DNA of 15,755 bases from Paracoccaceae bacterium (GTDB lineage: Bacteria; Pseudomonadota; Alphaproteobacteria; Rhodobacterales; Rhodobacteraceae): NCBI GenBank assembly GCA_003535335.1, contig DOHJ01000129.1, forward strand, positions 1-15,755. Direction: 5' to 3'. Every line of letters starts with the position of its first letter. Position 1 is the stretch's first letter. Of the stretch, positions 1-7,848 are shown piece by piece. The notes below the pieces were generated by a model. The model was not told the origin of the DNA, searched no databases, and saw only the letters and a program-made list of their open reading frames with translations. Made by a program: the position numbers and the translations under genes.

Positions 1-579
1 GCGATTGTGTTTGACGAATATGACGCGGGGCGTGCCGATGTGATGTTTGTAATCCAGCGCGTGCTGGAACATGACGGCAAACTAACCCTGATGGACCAAA
101 ACGAGGTGATCACACCGCACCCGTCTTTCCGTCTGTTTGCCACCTCCAACACTGTTGGTTTGGGTGACACGACGGGTCTTTATCACGGCACACAGCAGAT
201 CAATCAGGCCCAGATGGACCGCTGGTCACTGGTTTCGACCCTGAATTATCTAAGCCACGACGCCGAAACCGCCATCGTTTTGTCAAAAAACCCGATTTAC
301 AACACCGAAGATGGCCGCAAGCAAATCAGCCAGATGGTAACCGTGGCCGACCTGACCCGCACGGCATTCATGAATGGTGATCTGTCGACCGTAATGTCAC
401 CCCGTACCGTGATCAACTGGGCGCAAAATGCTACGATTTTCCGCAATGTCGGCTTTGCCTTCCGGCTGTCATTCCTGAACAAATGTGACGAACTTGAACG
501 CCAGATGGTGGCCGAACTTTATCAAAAATGTTTCAATGAAGAGCTGCCGGAATCCGCTGCGAGCGCGAGCATTGGATGA
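1..579 (+). CDS. cobS: Cobaltochelatase subunit CobS, 3' part (AAA+ ATPase)
   Basis: CobS is the AAA+ ATPase that, with CobT, forms the chaperone ring driving CobN to insert cobalt into hydrogenobyrinic acid a,c-diamide in aerobic cobalamin synthesis; it acts in the cytoplasm. Only the last 192 codons are present. The reading frame is open at base 1, so the GTG at base 7 is an internal valine and not a start. The fragment begins inside the Walker B segment (IVFDEYDAG), continues with a sensor-1-like stretch (LFATSNT), an arginine-containing MDRW segment and a sensor-2-like MSPRTVINW. CobS proteins are usually about 330 residues, so roughly 140 N-terminal residues, including Walker A, lie outside the window. 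The stop TGA overlaps the cobT start in ATGA, which indicates translational coupling. Identification is firm; the truncation is due to the window edge. Confidence 0.95.
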   Translation, partial: AIVFDEYDAGRADVMFVIQRVLEHDGKLTLMDQNEVITPHPSFRLFATSNTVGLGDTTGLYHGTQQINQAQMDRWSLVSTLNYLSHDAETAIVLSKNPIYNTEDGRKQISQMVTVADLTRTAFMNGDLSTVMSPRTVINWAQNATIFRNVGFAFRLSFLNKCDELERQMVAELYQKCFNEELPESAASASIG

Positions 580-2450
580 TCAAACCAACGGAAAACCCCG
601 CTGATCCTTTTAAAAAGGCACTGGCAGACGCCACCAAAGTAATGGCGGATGATCCCGAATTATCCGTCAGCTACACTGTGCACACATCGGGTTCGACAAA
701 TGACACCATGCGCCTGCCCCAAGTCAGCCGCAGACTGAAACGGGCCGAAGTTCTGCTGGCCCGTGGCACCGCCGACGCATTGGCCTTGCGCCACAAATAC
801 CACGATCAGGCCGCCCATGCGCGTTACGCCCCCGAAGGCGATCTGGCCCGCGGTATTTACGAGGCAATGGAAACCGCCCGTTGCGAGGCCATCGGCGCCA
901 GATCGATGCCCGGCACCCTTACCAATATCAACGCCAAAATCGCTGCGGATGCCGGCAATCGTGGCTATGGCCGGATCACTGACAAAAACGAGGCACCCCT
1001 ATCGGAGGCCGCCGGATATCTGGTCAGGAATTTGGCAACCGGACGTGATTTGCCGGCAGACGCACAAAATATTCTGGACCTTTGGAAGGATTCAATCCTT
1101 GGAAAAGCCGGTGCCACATTAGAAAACCTGCAAGACAGTTTGGCCGACCAGACCGAATTTGCCAAATTCACCCGTCAGGTGATTGCCGATCTGGGGTATT
1201 CCGATCAGCTGGGCGATGATCCCGACGGCCAAGACGACAATGCAGAAGATCAAGCCGAAGAAGACGACAGCGAGCAAGAAGACCCCGACAATGAGGGCGG
1301 CGAGGACGATCAGGAAGAAGAAGACGCCTCGGCCCAGCAATCGCAAGAAGAACAACAAGACGCGATGCAGTCCGAGCTAAGTTCCGATGATTTGGCCGAT
1401 TCAGAACAGGCCGAGGAAACCGAATTACCCGAAGGCGACGAGCCCACCGACCATCCAACCCCTGCCCCGATTTCCTATGCAGATCCGGATTACGATGTAT
1501 TCTGTACCGATTTTGACGAGGAAATCAAAGCCGAGGAATTGGCAGAACCGGCCGAGCTGGAACGGCTGCGGACCTATCTTGACCAGCAGCTTGAACCGCT
1601 AAAAGGTGCGGTTTCACGCCTTGCCAATAAACTGATGCGTCGCCTTCAGGCCCAACAAAACCGCTCGTGGGAATTTGATCTGGAAGAGGGTATTTTAGAC
1701 GCGGGCCGTTTGGCGCGTGTGGTGGCCAACCCGACCACCCCGCTGTCGTTCAAACAGGAAAAAGACACCGAATTTCGTGACACCGTGGTGACGTTGCTGA
1801 TCGATAATTCCGGTTCAATGCGGGGCCGGCCGATTTCGATTGCCGCGATTTGCGCCGATGTTTTGGCCCGCACGCTGGAACGCTGTCAGGTCAAGGTCGA
1901 GATTTTGGGCTTTACCACCCGGGCCTGGAAAGGCGGGCAATGCCGTGAAAAATGGCTCGGCTCCGGGCGTCAGCAAATTCCGGGGCGGCTGAATGATCTG
2001 CGCCACATCATTTATAAATCTGCCGATGCGCCATGGCGCCGCGTGCGGCCCAATCTGGGGTTGATGATGAAAGAGGGTTTGCTGAAGGAAAATATCGACG
2101 GCGAAGCGCTGGAATGGGCGCACCGGCGCATGAGCGCGCGGCCCGAAGCGCGTAAAATTCTGATGGTGATTTCCGATGGCGCGCCGGTAGATGATTCAAC
2201 CCTGTCGGTTAATCCGGCCAATTATCTGGAAAAACATCTGCGCGATGTGATCAATATGGTTGAAAAGCGCCGCGTGGTCGAGTTGCTGGCCATTGGCATC
2301 GGCCATGATGTGACGCGCTATTATGATCGCGCTGTCACCATAACAGACGTCGAGCAATTGGCCGGTGCGATGACCGAACAGTTGGCCAGCCTGTTTGATA
2401 CCGACCCCAGAGCGCGGGCGCGGATTTTGGGAATAAAGCAGGCCAGTTAA
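576..2450 (+). CDS. cobT: Cobaltochelatase subunit CobT
   Basis: This is the VWA-domain partner of CobS in the CobNST cobalt chelatase of aerobic vitamin B12 synthesis. The 624-residue length fits the family. Residues 1 to about 210 form the N-terminal domain. About 213 to 290 is a strongly acidic Asp/Glu/Gln-rich linker, as is usual for CobT. The C-terminal von Willebrand A domain carries the MIDAS motif DNSGS at 410-414 (D410, S412, S414) and a later SDGAP segment with D534. These metal-site residues are expected to contact the AAA+ partner. The start ATG shares ATGA with the cobS stop, so the pair is co-transcribed and probably translated stoichiometrically. Long open frames on the opposite strand under the acidic linker are a by-product of its codon composition. 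Confidence 0.96.
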   Translation: MIKPTENPADPFKKALADATKVMADDPELSVSYTVHTSGSTNDTMRLPQVSRRLKRAEVLLARGTADALALRHKYHDQAAHARYAPEGDLARGIYEAMETARCEAIGARSMPGTLTNINAKIAADAGNRGYGRITDKNEAPLSEAAGYLVRNLATGRDLPADAQNILDLWKDSILGKAGATLENLQDSLADQTEFAKFTRQVIADLGYSDQLGDDPDGQDDNAEDQAEEDDSEQEDPDNEGGEDDQEEEDASAQQSQEEQQDAMQSELSSDDLADSEQAEETELPEGDEPTDHPTPAPISYADPDYDVFCTDFDEEIKAEELAEPAELERLRTYLDQQLEPLKGAVSRLANKLMRRLQAQQNRSWEFDLEEGILDAGRLARVVANPTTPLSFKQEKDTEFRDTVVTLLIDNSGSMRGRPISIAAICADVLARTLERCQVKVEILGFTTRAWKGGQCREKWLGSGRQQIPGRLNDLRHIIYKSADAPWRRVRPNLGLMMKEGLLKENIDGEALEWAHRRMSARPEARKILMVISDGAPVDDSTLSVNPANYLEKHLRDVINMVEKRRVVELLAIGIGHDVTRYYDRAVTITDVEQLAGAMTEQLASLFDTDPRARARILGIKQAS

Positions 2451-2462
2451 GTCTGGTTAACT
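2445..2462 (+). terminator. Weak hairpin over the cobT stop codon
   Basis: AGTTAA (2445-2450) and TTAACT (2457-2462) are perfect 6-bp arms around a 6-nt spacer, followed by TTTT. The stem contains the cobT stop codon and is A+T-rich, so it would be a weak terminator or attenuator before the next gene. It is close to, but does not match, the CtrA TTAA-N7-TTAA spacing, because the gap here is 6. It may be fortuitous. Confidence 0.25.
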
Positions 2463-2497
2463 TTTATGCCTGCGGCGCAGGTATTTTTAGCAAGAAG

Positions 2498-2503
2498 AAG
2501 GGG
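2498..2503 (+). promoter_or_regulatory. Ribosome binding site that decides the peptidase start
   Basis: AAGGGG lies 7 nt before TTG 2511. It sits inside a purine run (GTATTTTT... AAGAAGAAGG, 2481-2502) that is translated as the implausible leader VFLARRRG if ATG 2466 is used. This favours the TTG start. Confidence 0.5.
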
Positions 2504-2510
2504 CGCGGAT

Positions 2511-4313
2511 TTGTTTCAGTCATTTGAAGTTGTTTCATCGCCTGAAACCGGGCCAAAACGGTTAGAATTGTTGCGTGCGGAATTGCGAGCCGAGGGGCTG
2601 GACGGGTTTTTGGTTCCGCGTGCCGATGCCCATCAGGGCGAGTATGTGGCCGATTGCGATGCGCGGCTGTCTTGGTTAACCGGATTTACGGGATCGGCCG
2701 GTTTTGCCGCAATTTTAGCCGAAACCGCCGGTGTATTTATTGATGGCCGTTATCGTAGCCAAGTTAAATCTCAGGTTGATCTGGAGCATTTCACACCGGT
2801 TCACTGGCCAGAAATCAAGCTGGGAAACTGGTTGATTGAGGCGCTGCCAAAAGGTGGCACGGTTGGCTATGATCGCTGGCTGCATACCCGGCGCGAGATT
2901 GAAGAACTAGCTGATTTACTGGATGAGAGCGGAATAAACTTACAGCCCTGCGCCAATTTGGTTGATCGTATTTGGCAAGATCGGCCTGCAAAGCCAAGCG
3001 GTAAGATCGATCCGCATCCAATTGAATTTTCCGGCGAAATCCACACCGATAAAGCCGCGCGTCTAGCTGTAATTTTAAAACAAAGCGGCGACAATTCTGC
3101 AATTCTGACATTGCCCGACAGTATTTGCTGGCTGTTGAACATTCGTGGGAATGATGTGTCGCATAATCCGGTTGTTCAGAGTTTTGCGATTTTGAACTGT
3201 GATGCGAGTTGCGATTTCTTTGTGGAGCGAAGCAAAGCCCAACAGCTGCAGGCGCATTTGGGCGATCAGGTTCGATTGCATGATATTTCCGAATTTGAAG
3301 CTGCGCTGCACCAGCTGAAAGGTCAGGTTCGGCTGGATCCTGACACCGCACCCGATATGGTCGCTGCCATTTTAGAGCAATCGGGCGTTCGTCTGCGGTT
3401 TGCAGCTGACCCCTGCATCCTGCCCAAGGCCTGTAAAAACCAAGTTGAAATAACCGGTGCGCGCAATGCACATTTACGTGATGCTGTGGCAATGGTTCAG
3501 CTGCTGTGCTGGCTAGATCAAGCGGCCCCGAAAGGGCAATTGAGCGAGATTGATGTTGTCACAAAGCTGGAAAAGTTGCGCCGCCAAACTGGTAAATTGC
3601 GCGACATCAGTTTTGAAACCATCAGCGGTAGCGGACCAAACGGAGCCATCATTCATTACCGCGTTAACAAGGACAGTAATCGCACGATTTCAAGTGGCGA
3701 AATGTTGCTAATTGACAGTGGCGGCCAGTATCAGGACGGCACCACCGACATCACCAGAACCATTGCTGTTGGCCGTGTCGGAATTGAGGAAAAAACCTGC
3801 TTTACCCGTGTGTTACAAGGCATGGTTGCCATATCCAGAGCCCGATTTCCCAACGGGTTAACCGGCCGTGATCTGGACCCGTTGGCGCGTTATCCGCTTT
3901 GGTTGGCCGGGCTTGATTACAATCATGGAACCGGCCACGGTGTTGGCTCGTATTTATCCGTCCACGAAGGTCCGCAGAGGATTTCACGGGCGACTGATGT
4001 GGCGCTACAAACCGGCATGATTCTGTCAAACGAGCCGGGCTATTACCGCGAAGGGGCCTTTGGCATCCGGATTGAAAACCTGATTGTCGTAGAAAACGCC
4101 CCTGCCCTGAGCGGTGCCGATAAGCGCGATATGTTGAGCTTTGAAACCCTGACCCATGTGCCGATTGACCGGCGCTTGATTGTCACCAAAATGCTGAGTG
4201 AGGGCGAGCGTAACTGGGTAAATGCCTATCACGCCAAAACCCTTGAAATGTTATCGCCGCATCTGGATGAAATAACCCGAAAATGGCTAAATGTTGCTTG
4301 TGCTACTTTGTAG
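2511..4313 (+). CDS. pepP: Xaa-Pro aminopeptidase, XPNPEP1-like (peptidase M24)
   Basis: This cytosolic metallo-aminopeptidase removes the N-terminal residue from peptides with proline in second position. About 600 residues form two creatinase-like N-terminal domains (to about 310), the M24 pita-bread domain and a short C-terminal domain, like eukaryotic XPNPEP1 rather than the about 440-residue E. coli PepP. All five dinuclear metal ligands can be read: D402 and D413 in DSGGQYQDGTTD, H476 in GTGHGVG, E508 in SNEPGYY and E522 in GIRIEN. A second conserved His is in VHEGP. I prefer the TTG start at 2511, because AAGGGG (2498-2503) sits 7 nt upstream and the protein then begins at FQSFEV. The ATG at 2466 would add 15 residues with no plausible ribosome site. 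The gene follows cobT by about 60 bases and may be co-transcribed, with no metabolic link evident. Confidence 0.92.
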   Translation: MFQSFEVVSSPETGPKRLELLRAELRAEGLDGFLVPRADAHQGEYVADCDARLSWLTGFTGSAGFAAILAETAGVFIDGRYRSQVKSQVDLEHFTPVHWPEIKLGNWLIEALPKGGTVGYDRWLHTRREIEELADLLDESGINLQPCANLVDRIWQDRPAKPSGKIDPHPIEFSGEIHTDKAARLAVILKQSGDNSAILTLPDSICWLLNIRGNDVSHNPVVQSFAILNCDASCDFFVERSKAQQLQAHLGDQVRLHDISEFEAALHQLKGQVRLDPDTAPDMVAAILEQSGVRLRFAADPCILPKACKNQVEITGARNAHLRDAVAMVQLLCWLDQAAPKGQLSEIDVVTKLEKLRRQTGKLRDISFETISGSGPNGAIIHYRVNKDSNRTISSGEMLLIDSGGQYQDGTTDITRTIAVGRVGIEEKTCFTRVLQGMVAISRARFPNGLTGRDLDPLARYPLWLAGLDYNHGTGHGVGSYLSVHEGPQRISRATDVALQTGMILSNEPGYYREGAFGIRIENLIVVENAPALSGADKRDMLSFETLTHVPIDRRLIVTKMLSEGERNWVNAYHAKTLEMLSPHLDEITRKWLNVACATL

Positions 4314-4333
4314 CGTGCATTTTTCCGCAACGG

Positions 4334-4344
4334 TATGCTATAGT
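4334..4344 (+). promoter_or_regulatory. Possible -10 region for the DUF427 gene
   Basis: Overlapping -10-like hexamers TATGCT (4334-4339) and TATAGT (4339-4344) lie about 50 nt before the start codon in the 79-bp gap after the aminopeptidase gene. No convincing -35 hexamer stands at normal distance, so the call is weak. Confidence 0.25.
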
Positions 4345-4392
4345 GTGCCTTCATCTATATGAAAAACCCATAGCCGCGAAGGGGATGCGCAG

Positions 4393-4734
4393 ATGTCGAA
4401 CCATATCAAAATACACAAAGAAACAGGTAAATGGGTTGTGCGAACCGGCGGCGCGGTCATTGCCGAGACATCAAACGCGTTTGAATTGATCGAAGGCGAA
4501 AAAACGCCGGTGATTTATTTTCCACGGGCCGATATTGCGATGGCATTTCTGGACCAAACCGAACAATTCAGCCATTGCCCCCACAAAGGCGATGCACGTT
4601 ATTTTTCGATCCATACCAAAAGCGTCGTTCTGGAAAATTCGGCCTGGTCTTATGAAGATCCGTCACCGGCTGCAGCCCGGATCAAAAACCATTTGGCATT
4701 CGATCCGGCACAGGTTGCCATTGAAGAATTATAG
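4393..4734 (+). CDS. DUF427 family protein
   Basis: A 113-residue single-domain protein of the DUF427 family (a small beta-rich fold of unknown function, common in proteobacteria and actinobacteria). Family landmarks are visible: the CPHKG segment at 62-66 followed by an aromatic pair (RYF), a W at 85 in AWSYEDPSPAA, and the terminal helix-strand IKNHLAFDPAQV. There is no signal peptide or membrane segment, so it is probably cytoplasmic. The start is supported by GAAGGGG about 8 nt upstream. It is the last plus-strand gene before a perfect inverted repeat and faces the lldD gene tail to tail. No function should be assigned; the position after the aminopeptidase gene gives no strong clue. Confidence 0.85.
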   Translation: MSNHIKIHKETGKWVVRTGGAVIAETSNAFELIEGEKTPVIYFPRADIAMAFLDQTEQFSHCPHKGDARYFSIHTKSVVLENSAWSYEDPSPAAARIKNHLAFDPAQVAIEEL

Positions 4735-4738
4735 GTTT

Positions 4739-4782
4739 TTATAGCCTGACGATTTTATTTTTATTCTTTTGTCAGGCTATAA
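4739..4782. terminator. Perfect 12-bp inverted repeat between convergent genes
   Basis: TTATAGCCTGAC (4739-4750) and GTCAGGCTATAA (4771-4782) are exact reverse complements, separated by a 20-nt loop rich in T (4751-4770). It starts 5 nt after the DUF427 stop and lies 63 nt beyond the lldD stop, so it could terminate both convergent transcripts. The loop is long for an intrinsic terminator, and no clean T-run follows the stem on either strand. A protein-binding or RNA-stability element is possible. Confidence 0.5.
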
Positions 4783-4845
4783 GTCTTTGATTTTACGCGC
4801 ATGCTTCGTAAATTTTGGTATCAAAATTCACTCCCGTGCGCTATA

Positions 4846-5994
4846 TTAACGAAACCGCAGGTTTGAGCGGCTAAGTTGATCCACAGAAGTACATCCCATC
4901 AGTTTCATATCTCGCTCTAGCTCGGCGCGGTATTGACCCAAAGCGCGCTCAACCCCCGCTTCACCGGCAGCAGCCAGAGCATAAAGATAAAGCCGACCAC
5001 CCGAACAGGCCTTGGCCCCGATCGAGAGCGCTTTTAGCACATGGGTGCCACGCTGGATACCGCCTTCGCAAATCACGTCAATTTTATCACCAACCGCGTC
5101 AACGATTTCGGCCAGCTGGTCAAAATTAGAGCGCGAACCATCCAGTTGACGCCCCCCGTGATTGGACACCATAATGCCGGTACAGCCGATATCAACGGCC
5201 CGTTTGGCATCTTCAACGCTCATAATTCCCTTCAGGGCAAAATGACCGCCCCATTGCGAGCACAGCTTTTCAGCGTCATTCCAGTTCATCGACTGATCCA
5301 GCATGTTGGAAAAATAATCGCCAACCGATGTATTGGTGCTGGTGCCCTCGGAAACATGGTCTTGCAACATCGGCAGCTGCATCTTTTCGCGCAGCATATA
5401 ATTGATGCCCCACATTGGTTTGGTGGCAAAACTAAACAGGCTGGATGGCGTCAATTTGGGCGGCGAGGTAAAACCGGTGCGCAAATCACGTTCACGATTG
5501 CCGCCGGTGATCGTATCGACAGTCAGGGCCATCACGTCAAATTTGGCCGCTTTGGCGCGTTCCAGCATGGCATCATTCAGGCCACGATCTTTGTGAAAAT
5601 AAAACTGGAACATTTTAGGCGTGTCGTTCAGGGCGCTGATTTCTTCAAGGCTAACCGTGCCCAAGGACGACACCCCGAACATGGTGCCGTATTTGCCAGC
5701 CGCTTTGGCCACACCGCGCTCGCCGTGATGGTGAAACAGCCGTTGCAGGGCGGTGGGTGCGCAATAAAGCGGCATGTCGATTTTCTTGCCAAAAATGGTG
5801 GTCGACAGATCGACCTCTTCAACCCCGGCTAAAACGCTGGGCACCAGATCGACATCATCATAGGCCGAGGTGTTGCGCCGGTAGGTGACTTCGTCATCGG
5901 CGGCACCGTCAATATAATGGAAAATCGGGGCCGGTAGACGTTTTTTTGCAAGCTTTCTAAAATCCTGAAAGTTGTGGCAATTCTTTAAACGCAT
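4846..5994 (-). CDS. lldD: FMN-dependent L-lactate dehydrogenase (alpha-hydroxy-acid dehydrogenase)
   Basis: This 382-residue TIM-barrel flavoenzyme of the LldD/glycolate-oxidase/flavocytochrome b2 family oxidises an L-2-hydroxy acid, most likely L-lactate to pyruvate, passing electrons to the respiratory chain. Family active-site positions can be read: Y27 (FHYIDGAADDE), Y132 (QFYFHKD), R167 (GNRERDLR), K255 (FALKGI), catalytic H279 and R282 (SNHGGRQLDG), and the FMN-phosphate segment GGIQRGTH with R315. The acidic residue before that GG is E310, where the family normally has Asp. The ending RLYLYALAAAGEAGV is typical. The start is supported by AGGA 8 nt upstream. There is no cytochrome or membrane domain. 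Exact substrate (lactate, glycolate or mandelate) cannot be fixed from sequence alone; the nearby D-lactate dehydrogenase gene favours lactate. Confidence 0.88.
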   Translation of the reverse strand: MRLKNCHNFQDFRKLAKKRLPAPIFHYIDGAADDEVTYRRNTSAYDDVDLVPSVLAGVEEVDLSTTIFGKKIDMPLYCAPTALQRLFHHHGERGVAKAAGKYGTMFGVSSLGTVSLEEISALNDTPKMFQFYFHKDRGLNDAMLERAKAAKFDVMALTVDTITGGNRERDLRTGFTSPPKLTPSSLFSFATKPMWGINYMLREKMQLPMLQDHVSEGTSTNTSVGDYFSNMLDQSMNWNDAEKLCSQWGGHFALKGIMSVEDAKRAVDIGCTGIMVSNHGGRQLDGSRSNFDQLAEIVDAVGDKIDVICEGGIQRGTHVLKALSIGAKACSGGRLYLYALAAAGEAGVERALGQYRAELERDMKLMGCTSVDQLSRSNLRFR

Positions 5995-6018
5995 GATGTG
6001 ATTCCTGTTAAACCTGTA

Positions 6019-6043
6019 AATTGGTAATGTATTTATACCAATT
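6019..6043 (-). promoter_or_regulatory. Palindromic operator over the lldD promoter
   Basis: AATTGGTA (6019-6026) and TACCAATT (6036-6043) are perfect 8-bp arms around 9 nt. On the minus strand the sequence between and over the arms reads TATAAATA, a good -10 region (TATAAA at 6037-6032 or TAAATA at 6035-6030). TTGTGA (6057-6052) is a possible -35, with 14 or 16 nt spacing. Two direct repeats, ATTCACA at 6041-6047 and 6050-6056, abut the dyad. TTGGT...ACCAA arms recall operators of FadR/GntR-type lactate regulators (LldR, PdhR), but here the arms are further apart; the dyad also fits a LysR-type T-N11-A box. No regulator gene is adjacent. Confidence 0.5.
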
Positions 6044-6076
6044 CACAGAATTCACAAGGTATTATCTGCAACCGGC

Positions 6077-7762
6077 TCAGGAATGCTCCTCGGCAGCGGT
6101 TGCCGCCAAGGCACGATTATAGGCCTGCAAGGCATCAATTTGAAACAAAGCCCCGCGCAAATCAGGCGCTTTGTTTTCGCCACCCAGCGAAACCACCGGA
6201 ATAAAATTGCGCATTGCGGTATCAAACAGCGGCATTGCCTGCTCCAGGGTCGCATTGGCATCGACATAAATACCTTGCTCAATCAAATCCCAGCAGGTTT
6301 GCTCATCGGCGGCATATTCGCCATCTTTGGCCCGCATCGAACTTGCAACACGGCACATCGCCAGTAAATACGCCTGCGGTCCGTCCGCCAGCCGGATACC
6401 TTTTCGATGCAGAACGCTGAGGAAAAACGAGTGCTTCACCAGACGGCTGGAAATAGCCGTGGACATCGACACCGCCACCATCACCGCAAGCCCTGTTTGC
6501 CAATCTCCTGTCAGCTCGAACACAATCAGCGTGGTGGAAATTGGCGCGCCCAACACGGCTGCGGCCACCGCCCCCATTCCGGCCAGCGCATAAATCGTGG
6601 ACGAACCTGACACTTCGGGAAAAACCGAGGTTGCCAGCAGGCCAAACGTCAATCCGGTCAAGGCCCCCAACATCAAGGAGGGTGAAAAAATGCCGCCACC
6701 CATCCGACCGGCGATGGTAATCGACACCGCCACCACCTTGATTATCGCAAATAATACAGCCGAATACAGCACCAGATCACCGGTCAAAGCCCGCGAGGTG
6801 GTTTCATAACCAACCCCGATAATATGCGGAAACCAGATCGCCAACACCCCCAGCATAGCGCCGGCAATTGCAGGGCGTAGCCAGCGTGGAATACCGAGTT
6901 TGTTTTGCAGCGTTGTCCCGGCTTCTTCGGCCCAGAACACCGATTTCATCATTATGACCGCCACCAAACCGCAAATAATGCCCAACAGTAAAAACGCCGG
7001 TAGCTCGGCATAAAACGCCAGCGAGCCGTCGACCGGCAAATGAAATTCGGTCACATCACCCAGATAAATCCGGCTGATCACCGTGCCTGAAACCGACGCA
7101 ATCACGATCGGCGCAAAGGCATGCACGGCAAAATGGCGCAGCACGACCTCTAGCGCAAACAGCGCACCCGCAATCGGCGCGTTAAACGAAACCGACACGG
7201 CCGCCGCCACCGCGCAACCCAGCAAATCGCGACCGGTGATGCCGCTGGCGTTAATCCGGTTCGAAACCCAGCTGGAAATCACCGCGGCCAGATGCACCAC
7301 CGGCCCCTCGCGCCCGCTGGAACCACCCGAGGCCAGCGTAATCATCGAGGCCAAAGCCGATGCCAGACCTTCTTTTTGTTCAACCCGACCCTGATTAATC
7401 GCCGATCCCTCGATCACATCAGCCACCGATCGCACCACGCCGTCATCGGTAAACCTGTGCAAAATCAGCCCGACCACCAGCCCGCCGGCCGTCGGGATCA
7501 AAATCAGCCAGTACCAGTGCAGGTTTTCGGCAAATGTATGCAGCATGTGCAAATCTTCGGCCCCGTACAGCCAACCTTGCAAGGCCGAAATACCTTTGCG
7601 AAAGCCAAGTGCCGCATAACCCGAAGCAATGCCGATCAGCAGCGCAATGAACCAAAATTGCACCTGCCCGGGGCTGTGGCGCACCATTGCCCGCCAGTTG
7701 TTCAGCAGCCATTCACGGCCTGCATCCAACAGGTGCAAAAATACGGTTAAGATGGCTGTCAT
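6077..7762 (-). CDS. CLC family chloride channel/transporter with C-terminal CBS region
   Basis: An inner-membrane protein of the voltage-gated chloride channel (CLC) family, 561 residues. Residues about 35-450 hold the hydrophobic helices. GREGP at 150-154 carries the gating glutamate E152. SFNAPIAGALFALE (192-205) and GGGIFSP (355-361) are the next pore motifs. The first pore motif, normally GSGIP, is replaced by VVRSVADV around 109-116. By eye the proton-glutamate position is D236 and the pore tyrosine position is F447. After about 455 there is a cytoplasmic CBS-like region, probably a diverged pair. The start has GTAGGG about 10 nt upstream. It could be a channel or a H+/anion antiporter; sequence does not settle this. 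It lies 82 bp upstream of lldD on the same strand and divergent from the D-lactate dehydrogenase gene. Confidence 0.88.
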   Translation of the reverse strand: MTAILTVFLHLLDAGREWLLNNWRAMVRHSPGQVQFWFIALLIGIASGYAALGFRKGISALQGWLYGAEDLHMLHTFAENLHWYWLILIPTAGGLVVGLILHRFTDDGVVRSVADVIEGSAINQGRVEQKEGLASALASMITLASGGSSGREGPVVHLAAVISSWVSNRINASGITGRDLLGCAVAAAVSVSFNAPIAGALFALEVVLRHFAVHAFAPIVIASVSGTVISRIYLGDVTEFHLPVDGSLAFYAELPAFLLLGIICGLVAVIMMKSVFWAEEAGTTLQNKLGIPRWLRPAIAGAMLGVLAIWFPHIIGVGYETTSRALTGDLVLYSAVLFAIIKVVAVSITIAGRMGGGIFSPSLMLGALTGLTFGLLATSVFPEVSGSSTIYALAGMGAVAAAVLGAPISTTLIVFELTGDWQTGLAVMVAVSMSTAISSRLVKHSFFLSVLHRKGIRLADGPQAYLLAMCRVASSMRAKDGEYAADEQTCWDLIEQGIYVDANATLEQAMPLFDTAMRNFIPVVSLGGENKAPDLRGALFQIDALQAYNRALAATAAEEHS

Positions 7763-7848
7763 ACGATTTTGGCCCTACCCATTAATGCGGACTCCCTTAT
7801 CAGGCTGGTTTGATCTAGTCTGCAATGAAACGGGTAAGGGAGCAAAAA
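7763..7848. promoter_or_regulatory. Divergent promoter region between the CLC and D-lactate dehydrogenase genes
   Basis: This 86-bp gap separates two divergently transcribed genes. On the minus strand TTGCAG (7825-7820) and GATAAG (7801-7796), 18 nt apart, form a moderate promoter for the CLC gene. TAAGGGAG (7835-7842) is a strong ribosome site for the plus-strand gene and sets its start at ATG 7849. No clear plus-strand -10/-35 pair was found. The region is short enough that both promoters must overlap. Confidence 0.35.

Noticed and set aside
1213..1440. Acidic low-complexity stretch as a repeat or foreign insertion
   Set aside because: An Asp/Glu-rich linker between the N-terminal and VWA domains is a normal trait of CobT.
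1119..1458. Hydrophobic and Arg-rich open frames antisense to the CobT acidic linker
   Set aside because: Reverse complement of Glu/Asp codons yields Leu/Phe/Val codons, which makes a false membrane-like protein.
2447..2460. CtrA-like TTAA...TTAA site
   Set aside because: The gap is 6 nt, whereas the full CtrA site needs 7; it is better read as a small dyad at the cobT stop.
2815..3492. 225-codon open frame antisense to the aminopeptidase gene
   Set aside because: It is rich in His, Gln, Ser and Arg, as expected from the reverse of a conserved coding frame, and has no independent support.
5041..5832. 263-codon open frame antisense to lldD
   Set aside because: It lies wholly within a clearly conserved gene on the other strand, has no ribosome site, and its translation shows no recognisable domain; it mirrors codon bias.
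7776..7782. Single NarL-type heptamer TACCCAT in the CLC/D-lactate dehydrogenase gap
   Set aside because: A lone heptamer without an inverted partner 2 bp away is expected by chance.
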